A DNA stretch of 64,000 nucleotides from Paenibacillus sp. AN1007. Lineage in GTDB: Bacteria; Bacillota; Bacilli; Paenibacillales; Paenibacillaceae. The position numbers and the translations under genes are program-made. The notes beneath the pieces were generated by a model. The model did not search any database and was not told the origin of the DNA. It saw nothing but the letters and a program-made list of their open reading frames with translations. Location of the stretch: positions 707,501 to 771,500 of the forward strand of contig NZ_CP159992.1 in assembly GCF_040702995.1 (NCBI RefSeq), in the 5' to 3' direction. Positions 50,255-60,279 of this stretch are shown here, one piece after another (the first letter of the stretch is position 1; every line of letters starts with the position of its first letter).

Positions 50255-51322
50255 GTGGAGCAGCTAACTAAAAATAAAATATTTCGTTATGCGATCTGGC
50301 TCCTGCTCGGATTGATCATTCTATATTTTATCTGGCTGCTGCGGCCATTACTTTTACATATTTACGGTTTCTTGAAAACGGTACTAGCTCCATTCATCGT
50401 CGCACTGATCATATCCTATGTGCTTAATCCAATTGTGAGCATGCTTGGCGGACGGAAAGTCCCGCGGTCCATTGCCGTTCTGTTAATCTATGCTTTTTTT
50501 CTGACCTGCATCGGAGTCATATTAATGAATGTCATCCCTGTCCTGATTGAACAGCTCGAAGAACTCAATGAGCATATGCCGGAGCTGTCCATGAGGGCGC
50601 AGAATCTGATGAATAACATGGACCATAAATTGATGCCGCCAAGTATACGAACAGGTATGAACAGCTGGTTTTTTCAGATGGAGGATCGACTTACGCAGGG
50701 AATTACCGTACTGATGGACAATATTGGAGCCACGATTAATGTGCTGTTTAACGTATTTATTGTACCGTTTCTGATTTTCTATATGTTAAAAGATTTTGAT
50801 GTGTTCGAACGCACTGTCGTGGCCTATCTGCCTCGTGCCCGCCGTAAAGCAATTGTTTCCGTGATGAAAGAAATTGATACTGCACTCGGAAATTATATTC
50901 GTGGTCAATTTATCGTGTGTGTCATCGTGGGCATCTTCGCATATATCGGATACATCGTGATCGATATGCCCTATGCGCTGCTTCTGGCGAGTATTGTGGC
51001 TGTATTTAACATCGTTCCATATCTCGGGCCTTTTCTGGGAGCTGCACCTGCGGTGGTGATGGCTTCAACGGTTTCTTTTAAAATGGTACTGCTGGTCATT
51101 GCCGTGAACACACTCTGTCAGGTGCTGGAGAGCAATGTGGTTTCCCCGCAGGTGGTAGGTCGAACGCTGCATCTGCATCCGCTCTCGATTATCTTTGCGC
51201 TGCTTGTTGGCGGTGAGCTGGCAGGTGTTGTGGGACTTATTTTGGCAGTGCCTGTCTTTGCCGTGTTAAAGGTCATTGTGCAGCATTTTTTCGCGTATTA
51301 TATCAAACGGAGGACAGAGTGA
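50255..51322 (+). CDS. AI-2E family transporter (YrrI-like permease)
   Basis: A 355-residue membrane protein of the AI-2E family (PerM/TqsA/YtvI fold), seven to eight helices with a long soluble segment between them (about 85-160). Typical features are YVLNPIVSML, the central FIVPFLIFYMLKDFD and the C-terminal VVSPQVVGRTLHLHPLSII. Relatives export autoinducer-2 or act as Na+/H+ antiporters; the name does not prove the substrate. It corresponds in position to B. subtilis yrrI before alaS. GTG start behind aaaggggaga. Confidence 0.9.
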   Translation: MEQLTKNKIFRYAIWLLLGLIILYFIWLLRPLLLHIYGFLKTVLAPFIVALIISYVLNPIVSMLGGRKVPRSIAVLLIYAFFLTCIGVILMNVIPVLIEQLEELNEHMPELSMRAQNLMNNMDHKLMPPSIRTGMNSWFFQMEDRLTQGITVLMDNIGATINVLFNVFIVPFLIFYMLKDFDVFERTVVAYLPRARRKAIVSVMKEIDTALGNYIRGQFIVCVIVGIFAYIGYIVIDMPYALLLASIVAVFNIVPYLGPFLGAAPAVVMASTVSFKMVLLVIAVNTLCQVLESNVVSPQVVGRTLHLHPLSIIFALLVGGELAGVVGLILAVPVFAVLKVIVQHFFAYYIKRRTE

Positions 51323-51398
51323 CTCCATCCCTGCAAAAGTGGATCCAACTCTCCATGAGCCGTTCACAAGGCTGTACTTATGCCCTTCGCAAGGCGCG

Positions 51399-51427
51399 TT
51401 GACACTCGCAGACTCTATCGATATAAT
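51399..51427 (+). promoter_or_regulatory. Sigma-A promoter of the alaS leader
   Basis: TTGACA (51399-51404), 17-base spacer, TATAAT (51422-51427): both hexamers are perfect. Confidence 0.85.
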
Positions 51428-51433
51428 GAGGGT

Positions 51434-51724
51434 GTATGTTTACATGATAAAATCAATGATGAAATGAAGTATGCCGAGGGTTCCTTTCCTCAGAGAGCAG
51501 ACTCCTTCGAATTCAGATAAGTTCTGAGTTCGCTGGCTGGAAGAGTCTTGAAAGTTGAAGCGGCAGAAAGCTGATTTCGGAGTGCAGGACAACCCTGCCG
51601 GGCGCGACCGTTACTCGCTTAAACGAGGAGATTGTTTGTTCATCCGTTGATCTGCGGGAGAAGAACAATAACCAGGGTGGTACCGCGATAACATCGTCCC
51701 TGATCATTTCAGGGGCGTTTTTTG
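51434..51724 (+). promoter_or_regulatory. T-box leader of alaS, predicted Ala (GCU) specifier
   Basis: T-box core agggtggtaccgcg (51674-51687) and terminator cgtccctga/tcaggggcg with six T (51695-51723). In Stem I, AGTA-TGCCG pairs with CGGCA at 51561-51565, followed by GAA-A-GCT, so GCU (51570-51572) is the specifier. UGGU in the T-box matches the A discriminator expected for tRNA-Ala. Uncharged tRNA-Ala would relieve termination. Confidence 0.88.
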
Positions 51725-51816
51725 TGTTTATTTTTAACACAGGTTATATCCAGATTTTCGTTAACCAACCGGGGCGATTTCGCTGCGGAACTTATAATTT
51801 AATGGGGGCAACCAGT

Positions 51817-54438
51817 ATGAAAGCTAGTGAAATCCGTTCCAAATGGATCGAGTTTTTTGCAAGTAAAGGACACAAAATTGAACCAAGCGCATCACTCGTG
51901 CCGCATAACGACCCTTCCCTGCTGTGGATTAATGCGGGTATGGCACCGCTGAAACCTTATTTTGACGGACGGGAGAAGCCGGAGAATCCGCGTCTGGCGA
52001 ACTCGCAAAAATGTATCCGTACCAACGATATTGAGAATGTCGGCAAAACACGCCGTCACCATACGTTCTTTGAAATGCTGGGTAACTTCTCGATCGGTGA
52101 TTACTTCAAAGAAGAAACGATTACCTGGGCTTGGGAGTTTCTAACGAGCAAAGAGTGGATCGGATTTGATCCGGATCGCCTCTCTGTTACGGTTTACCCG
52201 GAAGATGAAGAAGCATTCAAGCTGTGGAATGAAAAAGTAGGACTGCCGGCTGAGCGCATCATCAAGCTGGACGAAAACTTCTGGGATATCGGCGAAGGCC
52301 CATGCGGTCCATGTACCGAAATCTTCTACGACCGCGGTGAAGCTTACGGAAACGATATGAATGACCCGGAGATGTACCCAGGCGGGGAGAACGAGCGTTA
52401 TCTGGAAGTTTGGAACCTGGTATTCTCGCAATTTAACCATAACAAAGATGGCAGCTACACACCGCTTCCGAACAAAAACATTGATACAGGCGCGGGTCTG
52501 GAGCGTTTTGCTTCCATTCTTCAGAATGTAGATTCCAACTTTGACACAGACCTGTTCCAGCCAATGATTCAAAAAACAGCTGCACTCGCAGGTGTGAAAT
52601 ATAATGAGAGCGTTGAAATTGACGTTGCGCTCAAAGTTATCGCTGACCATATTCGTACGGTAGCATTTGCTGTTGGTGACGGCGTACTGCCGAGCAACGA
52701 GGGACGTGGATATGTTATCCGCCGTTTGCTGCGTCGTGCGGTTCGTTACGGTAAAGTATTGGGTCTGGATCGTCCGTTCCTCTATGAGCTGACCACAACC
52801 GTTGGTGAAGTGATGGGGATGTACTATCCGGAAGTTGTAGAAAAGCAGGAGTTTATTGCCAAAGTGATCAAAACCGAGGAAGAGCGTTTCCACGAAACGC
52901 TGTCAGACGGGCTTGCGATTCTGGCTGATATTAGCGGTACAGCGAAATCCGAAGGACGCACCGTAATTAGCGGACCGGAGGCATTTAAATTATATGACAC
53001 GTACGGATTCCCGTTTGACCTGACAGAGGATTATGCGGCTGAGCATGGTCTGACAGTAGATCGTGAAGGCTTTGATGCATCTATGCAGGAGCAGCGTGAT
53101 CGCGCCCGTGCGGGACGTCAGGAGAACGAAAGCATGAAGGTTCAGGGTGGACCGCTGGCGGATCTGGAGGTTAAAAGCGAGTTTGTTGGATATACTGACC
53201 TGTTGACGGAAGCAAAAGTAGTGGCGATTGTTGCGGGCGATGCTCTCGCAGATTCCGTAGGAGAAGGGCAGACAGCTCAGATCATTCTCGATAGAACACC
53301 GTTCTATGCGGAAAGCGGCGGTCAAGTGAGTGACCAAGGCTTGCTGCGCGGCACAGGTGCTGCGGCAAAAGTCCAAGGGTTGTTCAAGGCTCCGCAAGGG
53401 CAGCATGTGCATATGGTAACGATTGAGTCCGGTGAGCTTCGTGTGGGCGATGTGATCCAGGCCGAAGTAGACCGGGAGAAACGCGGCGATATCATTAAAA
53501 ACCATACAGCTACACACCTGCTGCACAAAGCGCTGAAGGATGTGCTGGGAACGCATGTGAATCAAGCGGGTTCCCTGGTGGAACCGCAGCGTCTGCGTTT
53601 TGACTTTTCTCACTTCGGCAGCATTACACCGGAAGAGCTGACTGAAATTGAACGTCAGGTGAATGAACAAATCTGGAATCGCCTGAACGTTAATATTGAA
53701 CTGAAGGGCATTGATGAAGCGAAGGAAATGGGTGCAATGGCCCTGTTCGGAGAGAAATACGGCGATATTGTACGCGTTGTTCAAATTGGTGATTATAGTT
53801 TGGAACTTTGCGGCGGCTGTCACGTAAATAATACTTCAGAGATTGGAATCTTCAAATTGGTCAGCGAAAGCGGAATTGGCTCTGGTGTACGCCGGATTGA
53901 AGCTGTTACGGGTCGCGGTGCATATCTGTATGTGGAAAGCCAGCTGGAGCTGCTCAAACAGTCCGCTGCGCTGCTTAAAGCCAATGTGACCGATGTGCCG
54001 AAGCGGATCGAAGGTCTGAATCAGCAGCTGAAAGAAGCGGCGAGAGAAACGGAATCGCTGCAGAGCAAACTGAGTGCGATGGAAGCAGGTCAGCTGACTG
54101 ACCAAGTCGTACAAGCAGGGAACACACAAGTGCTGGCAGCCCGCGTAGATGCACCGAATATGGATGCACTGCGTACCGTTGCGGATGAACTGAAAGTAAA
54201 ACTGCCGGATGCTGTTCTCGTACTCGGAGCACCAGCAGACGGTAAAGTGAATTTCGTTGTCGCCGTACCTGCTGCACAGGTGAAACAAGGTCTGCATGCC
54301 GGTAAAATTGTCAAGGAAGTTGCTGCAGTTTGCGGCGGCGGAGGTGGCGGACGCCCGGATATGGCGCAGGCTGGAGGCAAGGACGCAAGTAAGCTGGATG
54401 AAGCGCTAAAAGTGGCTGTTTCCATCATTAGCCAGTAA
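51817..54438 (+). CDS. alaS: Alanyl-tRNA synthetase
   Basis: AlaS (873 residues). Class II catalytic domain ([18 protein letters not shown]; motif 2 region [20 protein letters not shown]), the editing domain with zinc ligands [11 protein letters not shown] and [13 protein letters not shown], a coiled coil (about 720-760), and the C-terminal DHHA1 domain ending [17 protein letters not shown]. The ATG at 51817 lies nine bases after a gggggc site; the frame runs upstream into the T-box terminator and is not used. First gene of the alaS-ireB-ruvX-yrzB order of Firmicutes. Confidence 0.98.
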   Translation: MKASEIRSKWIEFFASKGHKIEPSASLVPHNDPSLLWINAGMAPLKPYFDGREKPENPRLANSQKCIRTNDIENVGKTRRHHTFFEMLGNFSIGDYFKEETITWAWEFLTSKEWIGFDPDRLSVTVYPEDEEAFKLWNEKVGLPAERIIKLDENFWDIGEGPCGPCTEIFYDRGEAYGNDMNDPEMYPGGENERYLEVWNLVFSQFNHNKDGSYTPLPNKNIDTGAGLERFASILQNVDSNFDTDLFQPMIQKTAALAGVKYNESVEIDVALKVIADHIRTVAFAVGDGVLPSNEGRGYVIRRLLRRAVRYGKVLGLDRPFLYELTTTVGEVMGMYYPEVVEKQEFIAKVIKTEEERFHETLSDGLAILADISGTAKSEGRTVISGPEAFKLYDTYGFPFDLTEDYAAEHGLTVDREGFDASMQEQRDRARAGRQENESMKVQGGPLADLEVKSEFVGYTDLLTEAKVVAIVAGDALADSVGEGQTAQIILDRTPFYAESGGQVSDQGLLRGTGAAAKVQGLFKAPQGQHVHMVTIESGELRVGDVIQAEVDREKRGDIIKNHTATHLLHKALKDVLGTHVNQAGSLVEPQRLRFDFSHFGSITPEELTEIERQVNEQIWNRLNVNIELKGIDEAKEMGAMALFGEKYGDIVRVVQIGDYSLELCGGCHVNNTSEIGIFKLVSESGIGSGVRRIEAVTGRGAYLYVESQLELLKQSAALLKANVTDVPKRIEGLNQQLKEAARETESLQSKLSAMEAGQLTDQVVQAGNTQVLAARVDAPNMDALRTVADELKVKLPDAVLVLGAPADGKVNFVVAVPAAQVKQGLHAGKIVKEVAAVCGGGGGGRPDMAQAGGKDASKLDEALKVAVSIISQ

Positions 54439-54478
54439 AGGACAAGCAAAAAACACAATTGCCTTATCCTTTGTGTAC

Positions 54479-54507
54479 TTGTGGCAGTCAGAATATGTTA
54501 TTATATA
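54479..54507 (+). promoter_or_regulatory. Probable sigma-A promoter of ireB
   Basis: TTGTGG (54479-54484), 17-base spacer, TATATA (54502-54507), 61 bases before the ireB start. Confidence 0.5.
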
Positions 54508-54567
54508 AACAGAAATCAATTCGGCAGGACATGGTCCCCATGTCCATGCAGGAGCGAGGTGTCATCA

Positions 54568-54828
54568 ATGGACTCCATGGATAAGACGGTTAAATTCAAT
54601 GTGAAAGGTGACGAGCAGGAAGCATCCTCGAAAGAGATTCTGCTCACGGTATATGACGCGCTGGTCGATAAAGAGTATAATCCCATTAACCAGATCGTTG
54701 GATATCTGATATCCGGCGACCCCGCGTATATTCCGCGTCACAACAACGCACGTAGTCTGGTCCGGAAAAAGGAGCGCGACGAGCTGATTGAAGAGCTTGT
54801 ACGTTCTTATCTGGCCAATCACCGGTAA
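54568..54828 (+). CDS. IreB family regulatory phosphoprotein (UPF0297, YrzL)
   Basis: An 86-residue protein of the UPF0297/IreB family. In Enterococcus faecalis, IreB is phosphorylated on N-terminal threonines by the PASTA kinase IreK and affects cephalosporin resistance. The core is [38 protein letters not shown] and [18 protein letters not shown]. Only one early Thr ([11 protein letters not shown]) lies at the equivalent region. The ATG at 54568 follows gaggtg. alaS-yrzL-yrrK-yrzB is the conserved order. Confidence 0.92.
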   Translation: MDSMDKTVKFNVKGDEQEASSKEILLTVYDALVDKEYNPINQIVGYLISGDPAYIPRHNNARSLVRKKERDELIEELVRSYLANHR

Positions 54829-54954
54829 TGTACGCCGCTTCCGTTTGTCTGCAGCTGTGCAGGCAGGCGGACAATGAACCGACAGAAGACAGACTGAAGT
54901 CTGAACAGGCGGTAGGAATATCGTTCTGAACAGGCCGCAGGATGGGAGAGCATG

Positions 54955-55371
54955 ATGAAAAAATTAGGTTTGGACTATGGGGACCGCAGAATCGGGGTAG
55001 CAGTGAGTGACGCCTTCGGTTGGACTGCCCAGGGATTAGAAGTGCTTGAACGCCGCCGGGATGAAGGTGAGTTCACACGAATTGCGGAACTGGTGCGGGA
55101 GCACGAGATCAGTGAAATCGTAGTGGGACTCCCCAAAAACATGAACGGCACCGTAGGACCGCGTGGTGAATTATGCATTGCGTTTGCTGAGCGCCTGCGG
55201 GGCGAACTGAATTTACCTGTTCACCTTTGGGATGAACGGCTGACAACGATGGCAGCCGAACGTACGCTGATCGAAGCGGATGTCAGCCGCAAAAAACGCA
55301 AACAGGTCGTGGACAAAATGGCCGCCAGCCTGATTTTGCAAAATTATTTGGATGCCAATAGTACAAGGTGA
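54955..55371 (+). CDS. ruvX: Holliday junction resolvase-like protein RuvX/YqgF (YrrK)
   Basis: A 138-residue YqgF-family RNase H-fold nuclease, implicated in 16S rRNA 5' maturation and possibly junction resolution. Conserved sites: LGLDYGDRRIGVAVSD, VVGLPKNMNG, DERLTTMAAER and the C-terminal KKRKQVVDKMAASLILQNYL. The second of two adjacent ATG codons (54955) has the better spacing from gggagag. An 11-base direct repeat (tctgaacaggc, period 25) lies upstream at 54900 and 54925. Confidence 0.94.
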   Translation: MKKLGLDYGDRRIGVAVSDAFGWTAQGLEVLERRRDEGEFTRIAELVREHEISEIVVGLPKNMNGTVGPRGELCIAFAERLRGELNLPVHLWDERLTTMAAERTLIEADVSRKKRKQVVDKMAASLILQNYLDANSTR

Positions 55372-55383
55372 GGGGGATCAACA

Positions 55384-55683
55384 ATGGCTGAAGATCAACT
55401 GGGTATGGAAGAAGAAGCTGAGATCATTTACATTGCAGATGACGAGGGTAATGAAGAGGAATTTGAAGTCATCATGAAATTCGAAGTAGACGGTTCGGAG
55501 GCCAAGTATATGATGGTTGCTCCGGTTGAACCTGAAGATGGCGAGACGGATGTGTATGCATTCCGTTATGAAGAAGATGGCGATGATATTAAACTTTTTG
55601 TGATCCAAGATGATGCCGAGTGGGATATTGTCGAGGAGACCTTTAATACATTTCTTGCTGAAGATGAAGAGGAAGCGAACTAA
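55384..55683 (+). CDS. DUF1292 protein (YrzB-like)
   Basis: A 99-residue, very acidic protein of the DUF1292 family (YrzB), with the pattern EIIYIADDEGNEEEFEVIMKF, a DIKLFVIQDD strand and EWDIVEETFNTFL. Function unknown, but it is conserved after ruvX in Firmicutes. It starts after gtgaggggg and ends one base before the second DUF1292 gene. Confidence 0.93.
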   Translation: MAEDQLGMEEEAEIIYIADDEGNEEEFEVIMKFEVDGSEAKYMMVAPVEPEDGETDVYAFRYEEDGDDIKLFVIQDDAEWDIVEETFNTFLAEDEEEAN

Positions 55684-55998
55684 ATGACGGAATATAATCG
55701 CAAAGACCTGAAATGGACAGATTCGCTGCGTCTGGCATTCGGTGCTCATGTGGAGCTCGAGGAAGAGAACGGTAAATCACATCCGTATGAACTGCTCGCT
55801 GAATTTGAGGTACACGGGCAGCAGTACGCGGTGCTCCGCAGTTCATTGCGTCCGTATGACGAGGTTGAACTGCTGCGGGTTGTACCTGGCAGTGAGAACC
55901 AGGTCATGCCGGAATTAGTTACGATTGATGATGACGATGAGTGGGAGAGCATCTCGGAGCTGTATGATGAGTGTACACTCCCGATTGACGAGGATTAA
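55684..55998 (+). CDS. Second DUF1292-like protein
   Basis: A 104-residue acidic protein with the DUF1292 pattern: FGAHVELEEENGKSHPYELL, an AVLRSSLRPYDEVELLRVV core and DDDDEWESISELYDEC. It is more diverged than its neighbour and starts immediately after that gene's stop (TAAATG), so it probably arose by tandem duplication. Function unknown. A terminator follows. Confidence 0.88.
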   Translation: MTEYNRKDLKWTDSLRLAFGAHVELEEENGKSHPYELLAEFEVHGQQYAVLRSSLRPYDEVELLRVVPGSENQVMPELVTIDDDDEWESISELYDECTLPIDED

Positions 55999-56022
55999 TC
56001 AGCTTCAAATCGAAAAAACCGG

Positions 56023-56047
56023 AAGGGCGGAGAAGTCCGCTCTTTTT
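56023..56047 (+). terminator. Terminator after the DUF1292 pair
   Basis: Stem gggcgga/tccgctc (one G-T pair) with gaag loop and five T, only 26 bases before mltG, so it may attenuate rather than stop. Confidence 0.6.
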
Positions 56048-56073
56048 GGTTGTGTAAAGGAGTTGTGTCTCTG

Positions 56074-57114
56074 TTGAAAGGCAAAGTCATAGGTATCCTG
56101 CTTCTCGTCCTGTTCATTCTGGCTGCAGCAGCTGGCGGGTATGTATGGAGCATGATGCGTCCGATGCAGGCTTCTACCGAGCCTGTTGTATTCGAAATCA
56201 AGAGTGGATCGGGAATTTCGAAAATTGCGGATCAGCTGCAGCAGGAAGGAATTATTCGAAACAGTCTCGTTTTCAAGGGATATTTAAAGTGGAATAAGCT
56301 GGGCAGCAATTTTATGGCGGGGAAATATGCCATGAATCCGGGGGTAACGTACGATGAGATTATTCATAAACTGAGCAGCGGCGATGTCGTACCTGAGGAG
56401 ATGGTGAAGTTCACCATTCCAGAAGGGTATACGGTTCTGCAGATGGCGGACAAGCTTTCAGCAGATGGCATTGTGGATAAAAAAGAGTTCCTGAAGCTGG
56501 CTAATGACCCATCGGCCTTCGACGTGGATGTCATCAAAAATATCCCGGTAGATGAAGAATTGCGCTATGTGCTGGAGGGGTATCTTTTCCCGGAGACGTA
56601 CGAATTAAAAAAAGGCAGCACTACTCATGAGGTAATGCAGCGCATGTTAGAAGAGTTCCAGACTAAAGTGAACTCCATTCCGGATTTGCAGGCAAAGCTG
56701 GAGCAGCGGAAACTGTCACTGCATGAATTGCTGACGATTGCATCACTTGTGGAACGAGAAGTAGTTGTGGACAAAGAGCGTGCACTGGTAGCAGGTGTAA
56801 TCTACAATCGGATCAAAGAGGATATGAAGCTGGAGATCGATGCGACGGTGCAGTATCTGCTCGACAAACCGAAGGCTCGGCTGCTCTTTAAGGATCTGAA
56901 GGTACAGAGTCCATATAATACGTACTTGAACAAAGGGCTGCCGCCGGGGCCGATTGCCAGTCCGAGTCTTGCATCCATTGAAGCGGCACTGAATCCGGAA
57001 GCCTCAGAGTACCTGTTTTATGTAACCAAAAAGGATGGGACTTCAGGACATCTGTTTGCCAAGACATACAGGGAACATCAGCAAAATATAGCCAAAAGTA
57101 AGGCTGCGCAATAA
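56074..57114 (+). CDS. mltG: Endolytic murein transglycosylase MltG
   Basis: MltG (346 residues) cuts nascent glycan strands and sets peptidoglycan chain length. It has a short cytoplasmic tail, one membrane helix (about 5-25, ILLLVLFILAAAAGGYVW), a LysM-like region (about 35-120) and the YceG catalytic domain with LLTIASLVEREV (catalytic Glu) and PPGPIASPSLASIEAALNP. A TTG at 56074 is preferred from aaaggag spacing, though GTG at 56065 or TTG at 56050 could be used. In B. subtilis yrrM follows; here the U32 genes follow directly. Confidence 0.95.
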   Translation: MKGKVIGILLLVLFILAAAAGGYVWSMMRPMQASTEPVVFEIKSGSGISKIADQLQQEGIIRNSLVFKGYLKWNKLGSNFMAGKYAMNPGVTYDEIIHKLSSGDVVPEEMVKFTIPEGYTVLQMADKLSADGIVDKKEFLKLANDPSAFDVDVIKNIPVDEELRYVLEGYLFPETYELKKGSTTHEVMQRMLEEFQTKVNSIPDLQAKLEQRKLSLHELLTIASLVEREVVVDKERALVAGVIYNRIKEDMKLEIDATVQYLLDKPKARLLFKDLKVQSPYNTYLNKGLPPGPIASPSLASIEAALNPEASEYLFYVTKKDGTSGHLFAKTYREHQQNIAKSKAAQ

Positions 57115-57128
57115 GCGGAGGGGATTAG

Positions 57129-58058
57129 ATGAGTAAGAAACATGAACTGCTCGTTACGGCGGCAAATGTAAAAGAAGCAGAAGCCATGCTTCAGGCCGGA
57201 GCGGATGCTTTATTGATTGGAGATGATCGCTTTGGCATGCGCCTTCCGGGCAGCTTCAGCGTGAAAGAAACAGCAGCGGTAGTGAACTTGGCTGCCAAAC
57301 ACGAGGCGCGAGTCATCGTATCCATGAATAATTTGATGTCTAATGAATTACTGAAAGAACTGCCAGAATATGTGCAGGCTTTGGGCCGAATTGGTGTTGA
57401 CGCCGTCGAGTTTAATGATCCGTCCGTGCTGGCTGCGATCAAGGAAATTGCACCTCAGATTCGTCTGCACTGGAACGCAGAGATGACGTCTACAAACTAT
57501 GCCACGGCCAACTACTGGGGAACCAAAGGGGCGAGCCGGGTTGTGCTTGCTCGTGAGCTGAACATGGATGAGATCACGGAGATGGTTCCCTTTTTAAAGG
57601 TTGAGGCGCAGGTTCAGGTCCACGGGATGACGAACATATACCACTCCAAGCGCAGTCTGGTCCAGAGTTATATGGCTCATCAAGGGCGCCCCGTAGAAGG
57701 ACATCTTGGTAAGGAACGCGGGTTATTCCTGATCGAGGCGGAGCGTCGGGATGAGAAGTTCCCGATCTATGAGGATATCAACGGTACGCATATTATGAGT
57801 TCAGAGGACATCTGCATTCTCGAAGATCTTCATTTGATGATGGAGGCAGGTGTACACAGCTTCAAAGTGGAGGGAATCCTCAAGCCCGTGGCTTACAACG
57901 AAGCTGTTGTTCGTGCATATCGCAAGGCTATAGATCTGTATGAAGCAGACGCAGAGGCTTATGCATACGACGAAGAATGGCTGCGTGAGGTTCGTGAGCT
58001 GCAGGACCCTGAGCGGGAATTGTCATTTGGATTTTTCTACAAAGAACAAGTGTATTAA
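57129..58058 (+). CDS. U32 family protein, tRNA hydroxylation protein P1 (TrhP1/YrrN)
   Basis: A 309-residue U32 'peptidase'-family protein. In B. subtilis YrrN and YrrO act with YrrM in making 5-methoxyuridine at position 34 of tRNA through hydroxylation. The TIM-barrel start reads VKEAEAMLQAGADALLIGDD and the conserved C-terminal strand is GVHSFKVEGILKPVAYNEAVV. The cysteine cluster of TrhP2 is absent, as expected for the smaller partner. It begins 14 bases after mltG and is followed by trhP2 after 17. Confidence 0.88.
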   Translation: MSKKHELLVTAANVKEAEAMLQAGADALLIGDDRFGMRLPGSFSVKETAAVVNLAAKHEARVIVSMNNLMSNELLKELPEYVQALGRIGVDAVEFNDPSVLAAIKEIAPQIRLHWNAEMTSTNYATANYWGTKGASRVVLARELNMDEITEMVPFLKVEAQVQVHGMTNIYHSKRSLVQSYMAHQGRPVEGHLGKERGLFLIEAERRDEKFPIYEDINGTHIMSSEDICILEDLHLMMEAGVHSFKVEGILKPVAYNEAVVRAYRKAIDLYEADAEAYAYDEEWLREVRELQDPERELSFGFFYKEQVY

Positions 58059-58075
58059 TAGAAGAGGTGAACAAG

Positions 58076-59402
58076 ATGGAAACAGTGGCGGTCAAGCGGA
58101 AGTTTTCCGGTAAACGTAACCGTCTGGATAAACCGGAGCTGCTGGCTCCGGCGGGTAATCTGGAAAAATTAAAATTTGCGATTCACTATGGAGCAGATGC
58201 TGTATATATCGGCGGACAGGCTTACGGACTTCGTTCGAACGCGGATAACTTCAGTTTTGAAGAAATGCGTGAAGGTGTAGAATTTGCGAAAAAGTACGGG
58301 GCCAAAGTGTTTGTAGCTACAAATATTTATGCCCATAACGAAGATGTGGCGGGAATTGAAGCGTATTTGCAGAATCTGTATGATGCAGGCATCTCGGCGG
58401 TTATTGTTGCCGATCCGGCCATTATTGAAGTGGCTTTGCGTGCGGTTCCGGGTCTGGAGGTGCATCTCAGCACCCAGCAGTCCACATTGAACTGGCAAGC
58501 CGTGAAGTTCTGGAAGGACGAAGGACTGCCGCGGGTTGTACTTGGTCGTGAGACGAGTTTTGAAGAGATTGAAGAGATCAAGGCGAACGTGGATATTGAA
58601 ATCGAAGCTTTCATCCACGGGGCAATGTGTTCATCTTATTCGGGCCGCTGTGTATTGTCCAATCACTTTACAGACCGGGATTCCAACCGGGGGGCTGCTG
58701 TCAGTCCTGCCGCTGGAAGTATGATTTGTTCGAGGATGCGAGAGAAGATACGGTCTGGGTAAGCGAGGAGGAAATGCAGATGAAGGCTCCTGCGCCATTT
58801 AAGCTGGGAGATAATCAGCTGCCCTGTTCCAGGAACAGGATAATTCTTTCTCCATGGGCTCCAAAGACCTGTGCATGATCGGTCATATCCCTGAATTGAT
58901 TGATGTGGGTGTGGACAGTTTCAAAATTGAAGGACGTATGAAATCCATCCATTACGTAGCAACGGTTGTCAACGTATACCGTCAGGCCATTGATTCGTAC
59001 ATGGCTGATCCTGAAAATTATGTGCTGAAACCGGAATGGGTAGAAGAAATGAACAAAGCGGCGAATCGTCCGCTCAATACAGGGTTCTTCTACGATACGC
59101 CTGATCATGAAGATCATATCTATGAGCCGGAAGAGAAGGCAGTGCCTTACGACTTTGCGGGCCTGGTTATGGATTACGATACAGAAACAGGAATGGCAAC
59201 GATTCAGCAGCGCAATCACTTCAAGCCGGGCCAAGAGATTGAGTTCTTCGGTCCGAACGGTACCTTTTTCAAACAGGTGGTAGGGGAAATTCAGGATGCA
59301 GAAGGCAATGTGCTGGATGCTGCGCGTCATCCGCTGCAGCTGGTGAAGATGAAAGTGGATCAGCCGGTTTCCTACTTTGACATGATGAGAAAAAAGAAAT
59401 AG
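58076..59402 (+). pseudogene. U32 family protein, tRNA hydroxylation protein P2 (TrhP2/YrrO), two frameshifts
   Basis: A U32 protein of about 442 residues if restored. Frame 1 (58076-58762) carries ELLAPAGNLEKLKFAIHYGA and the signature EAFIHGAMCSSYSGRCVLSN. Near 58695, a run of six G makes the frame lose GGCCQSCRWKYDLF, which continues in the next frame; one more G restores it. Near 58823, ctgccctg lacks one C, and the third frame continues with SMGSKDLCMIGHIPEL to 59402. Both changes look like one-base losses in homopolymers. The four cysteines expected to bind an Fe-S cluster are all encoded. Sequencing error is likelier than two natural mutations in an otherwise perfect gene. ATG at 58076 follows gaagaggtg. 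Confidence 0.85.
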
Positions 59403-59456
59403 GTTTATATAAAAGTTATGCTGTGCGTTCTCATCATATATGATGGGGGGATCGGG

Positions 59457-60227
59457 ATGAGAAGACTTGAGTCTGGTATGTCAGCAGACAATGAATTATT
59501 TTCGGATATAGTTAGGTATGAACACGAAACGATAAGTGAAACGACCGTATCAAACTCGAATGTGGGTTCACCTATATTTTGGAGCTGTACCCTGCATCAT
59601 CTTGTATTTGATACCTGTGATCTTACGAATGCGAGATTTTTTGCCGGTAGTACAATAGATCACTGCACATTTGTTCGTTCCGACCTGCGCTCTGTCGGCA
59701 TTGGCAAAGATGAAGCTGTGTTTACCAATTGTGAGTTTTCCTCCTGTGATCTGAGAGGCATGACATTGGAAAACGCTGCGTTTATCAACTGTACTTTTGC
59801 TAAATGTAGATTTAATGACCGGGTTTTACAAGCAGCGAATCTCGTCAATTGTACTTTTACCGGCAAGCTGGTGGATATTACGTTTGAGGGAAATGGCAAA
59901 CAAAAGCTGATCGCCAATTTGGAGAACTGCATCCTTGACGGTGTTCGTTTTGTGGGCTGTGACCTGACGCAGTGCATCCCGCCAAAATCCAAAAACCATC
60001 TGTATGTTGAACAGGTATCCGCACGTGTGAAAAATGCCCTGCAGAAGATAGAACATAACGCTGATCTATCTGAAGATGAACGAAAAGTCCTGGTACGCAG
60101 TCTGCGCAAGCTTGAGCAGACGGATCAATATATTTTTAACACGGCGCATATGAAGAAAATATATAGTGAAGATTTTGTTGAACGATTTTTCAGCAGTCTG
60201 GGAATTAGTCCCGATCTTAGAGGCTAA
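59457..60227 (+). CDS. Pentapeptide-repeat-like protein
   Basis: A 256-residue protein whose residues 30-175 form degenerate pentapeptide repeats: DTCDLTNARFF, HCTFVRSDLRSV, NCEFSSCDLRGMTLENAAF, NCTFAKCRF, NCILDGVRFVGCDL. These build a right-handed beta helix. The C-terminal 70 residues are helical (SARVKNALQKIEHNADLSED). Cysteine is unusually frequent in the repeat turns. Related proteins include gyrase-protecting Qnr proteins, but nothing ties this one to gyrase. The ATG at 59457 follows gggggg. Function unknown. Confidence 0.75.
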   Translation: MRRLESGMSADNELFSDIVRYEHETISETTVSNSNVGSPIFWSCTLHHLVFDTCDLTNARFFAGSTIDHCTFVRSDLRSVGIGKDEAVFTNCEFSSCDLRGMTLENAAFINCTFAKCRFNDRVLQAANLVNCTFTGKLVDITFEGNGKQKLIANLENCILDGVRFVGCDLTQCIPPKSKNHLYVEQVSARVKNALQKIEHNADLSEDERKVLVRSLRKLEQTDQYIFNTAHMKKIYSEDFVERFFSSLGISPDLRG

Positions 60228-60228
60228 C

Positions 60229-60279
60229 AAAAAGTCATCTCCAAAGCACTCAGAAATGAGGTGAAGGAGGTGACTTTTT
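60229..60279 (+). terminator. Terminator after the pentapeptide gene
   Basis: Stem aaaaagtcatctcc / ggaggtgacttttt around a 20-base loop, with a T run on the plus strand. Confidence 0.6.

Noticed and set aside
52141..53823. Long open frames of 250 and 277 codons antisense to alaS
   Set aside because: Complement of a strongly biased gene; no start signals and no family features.
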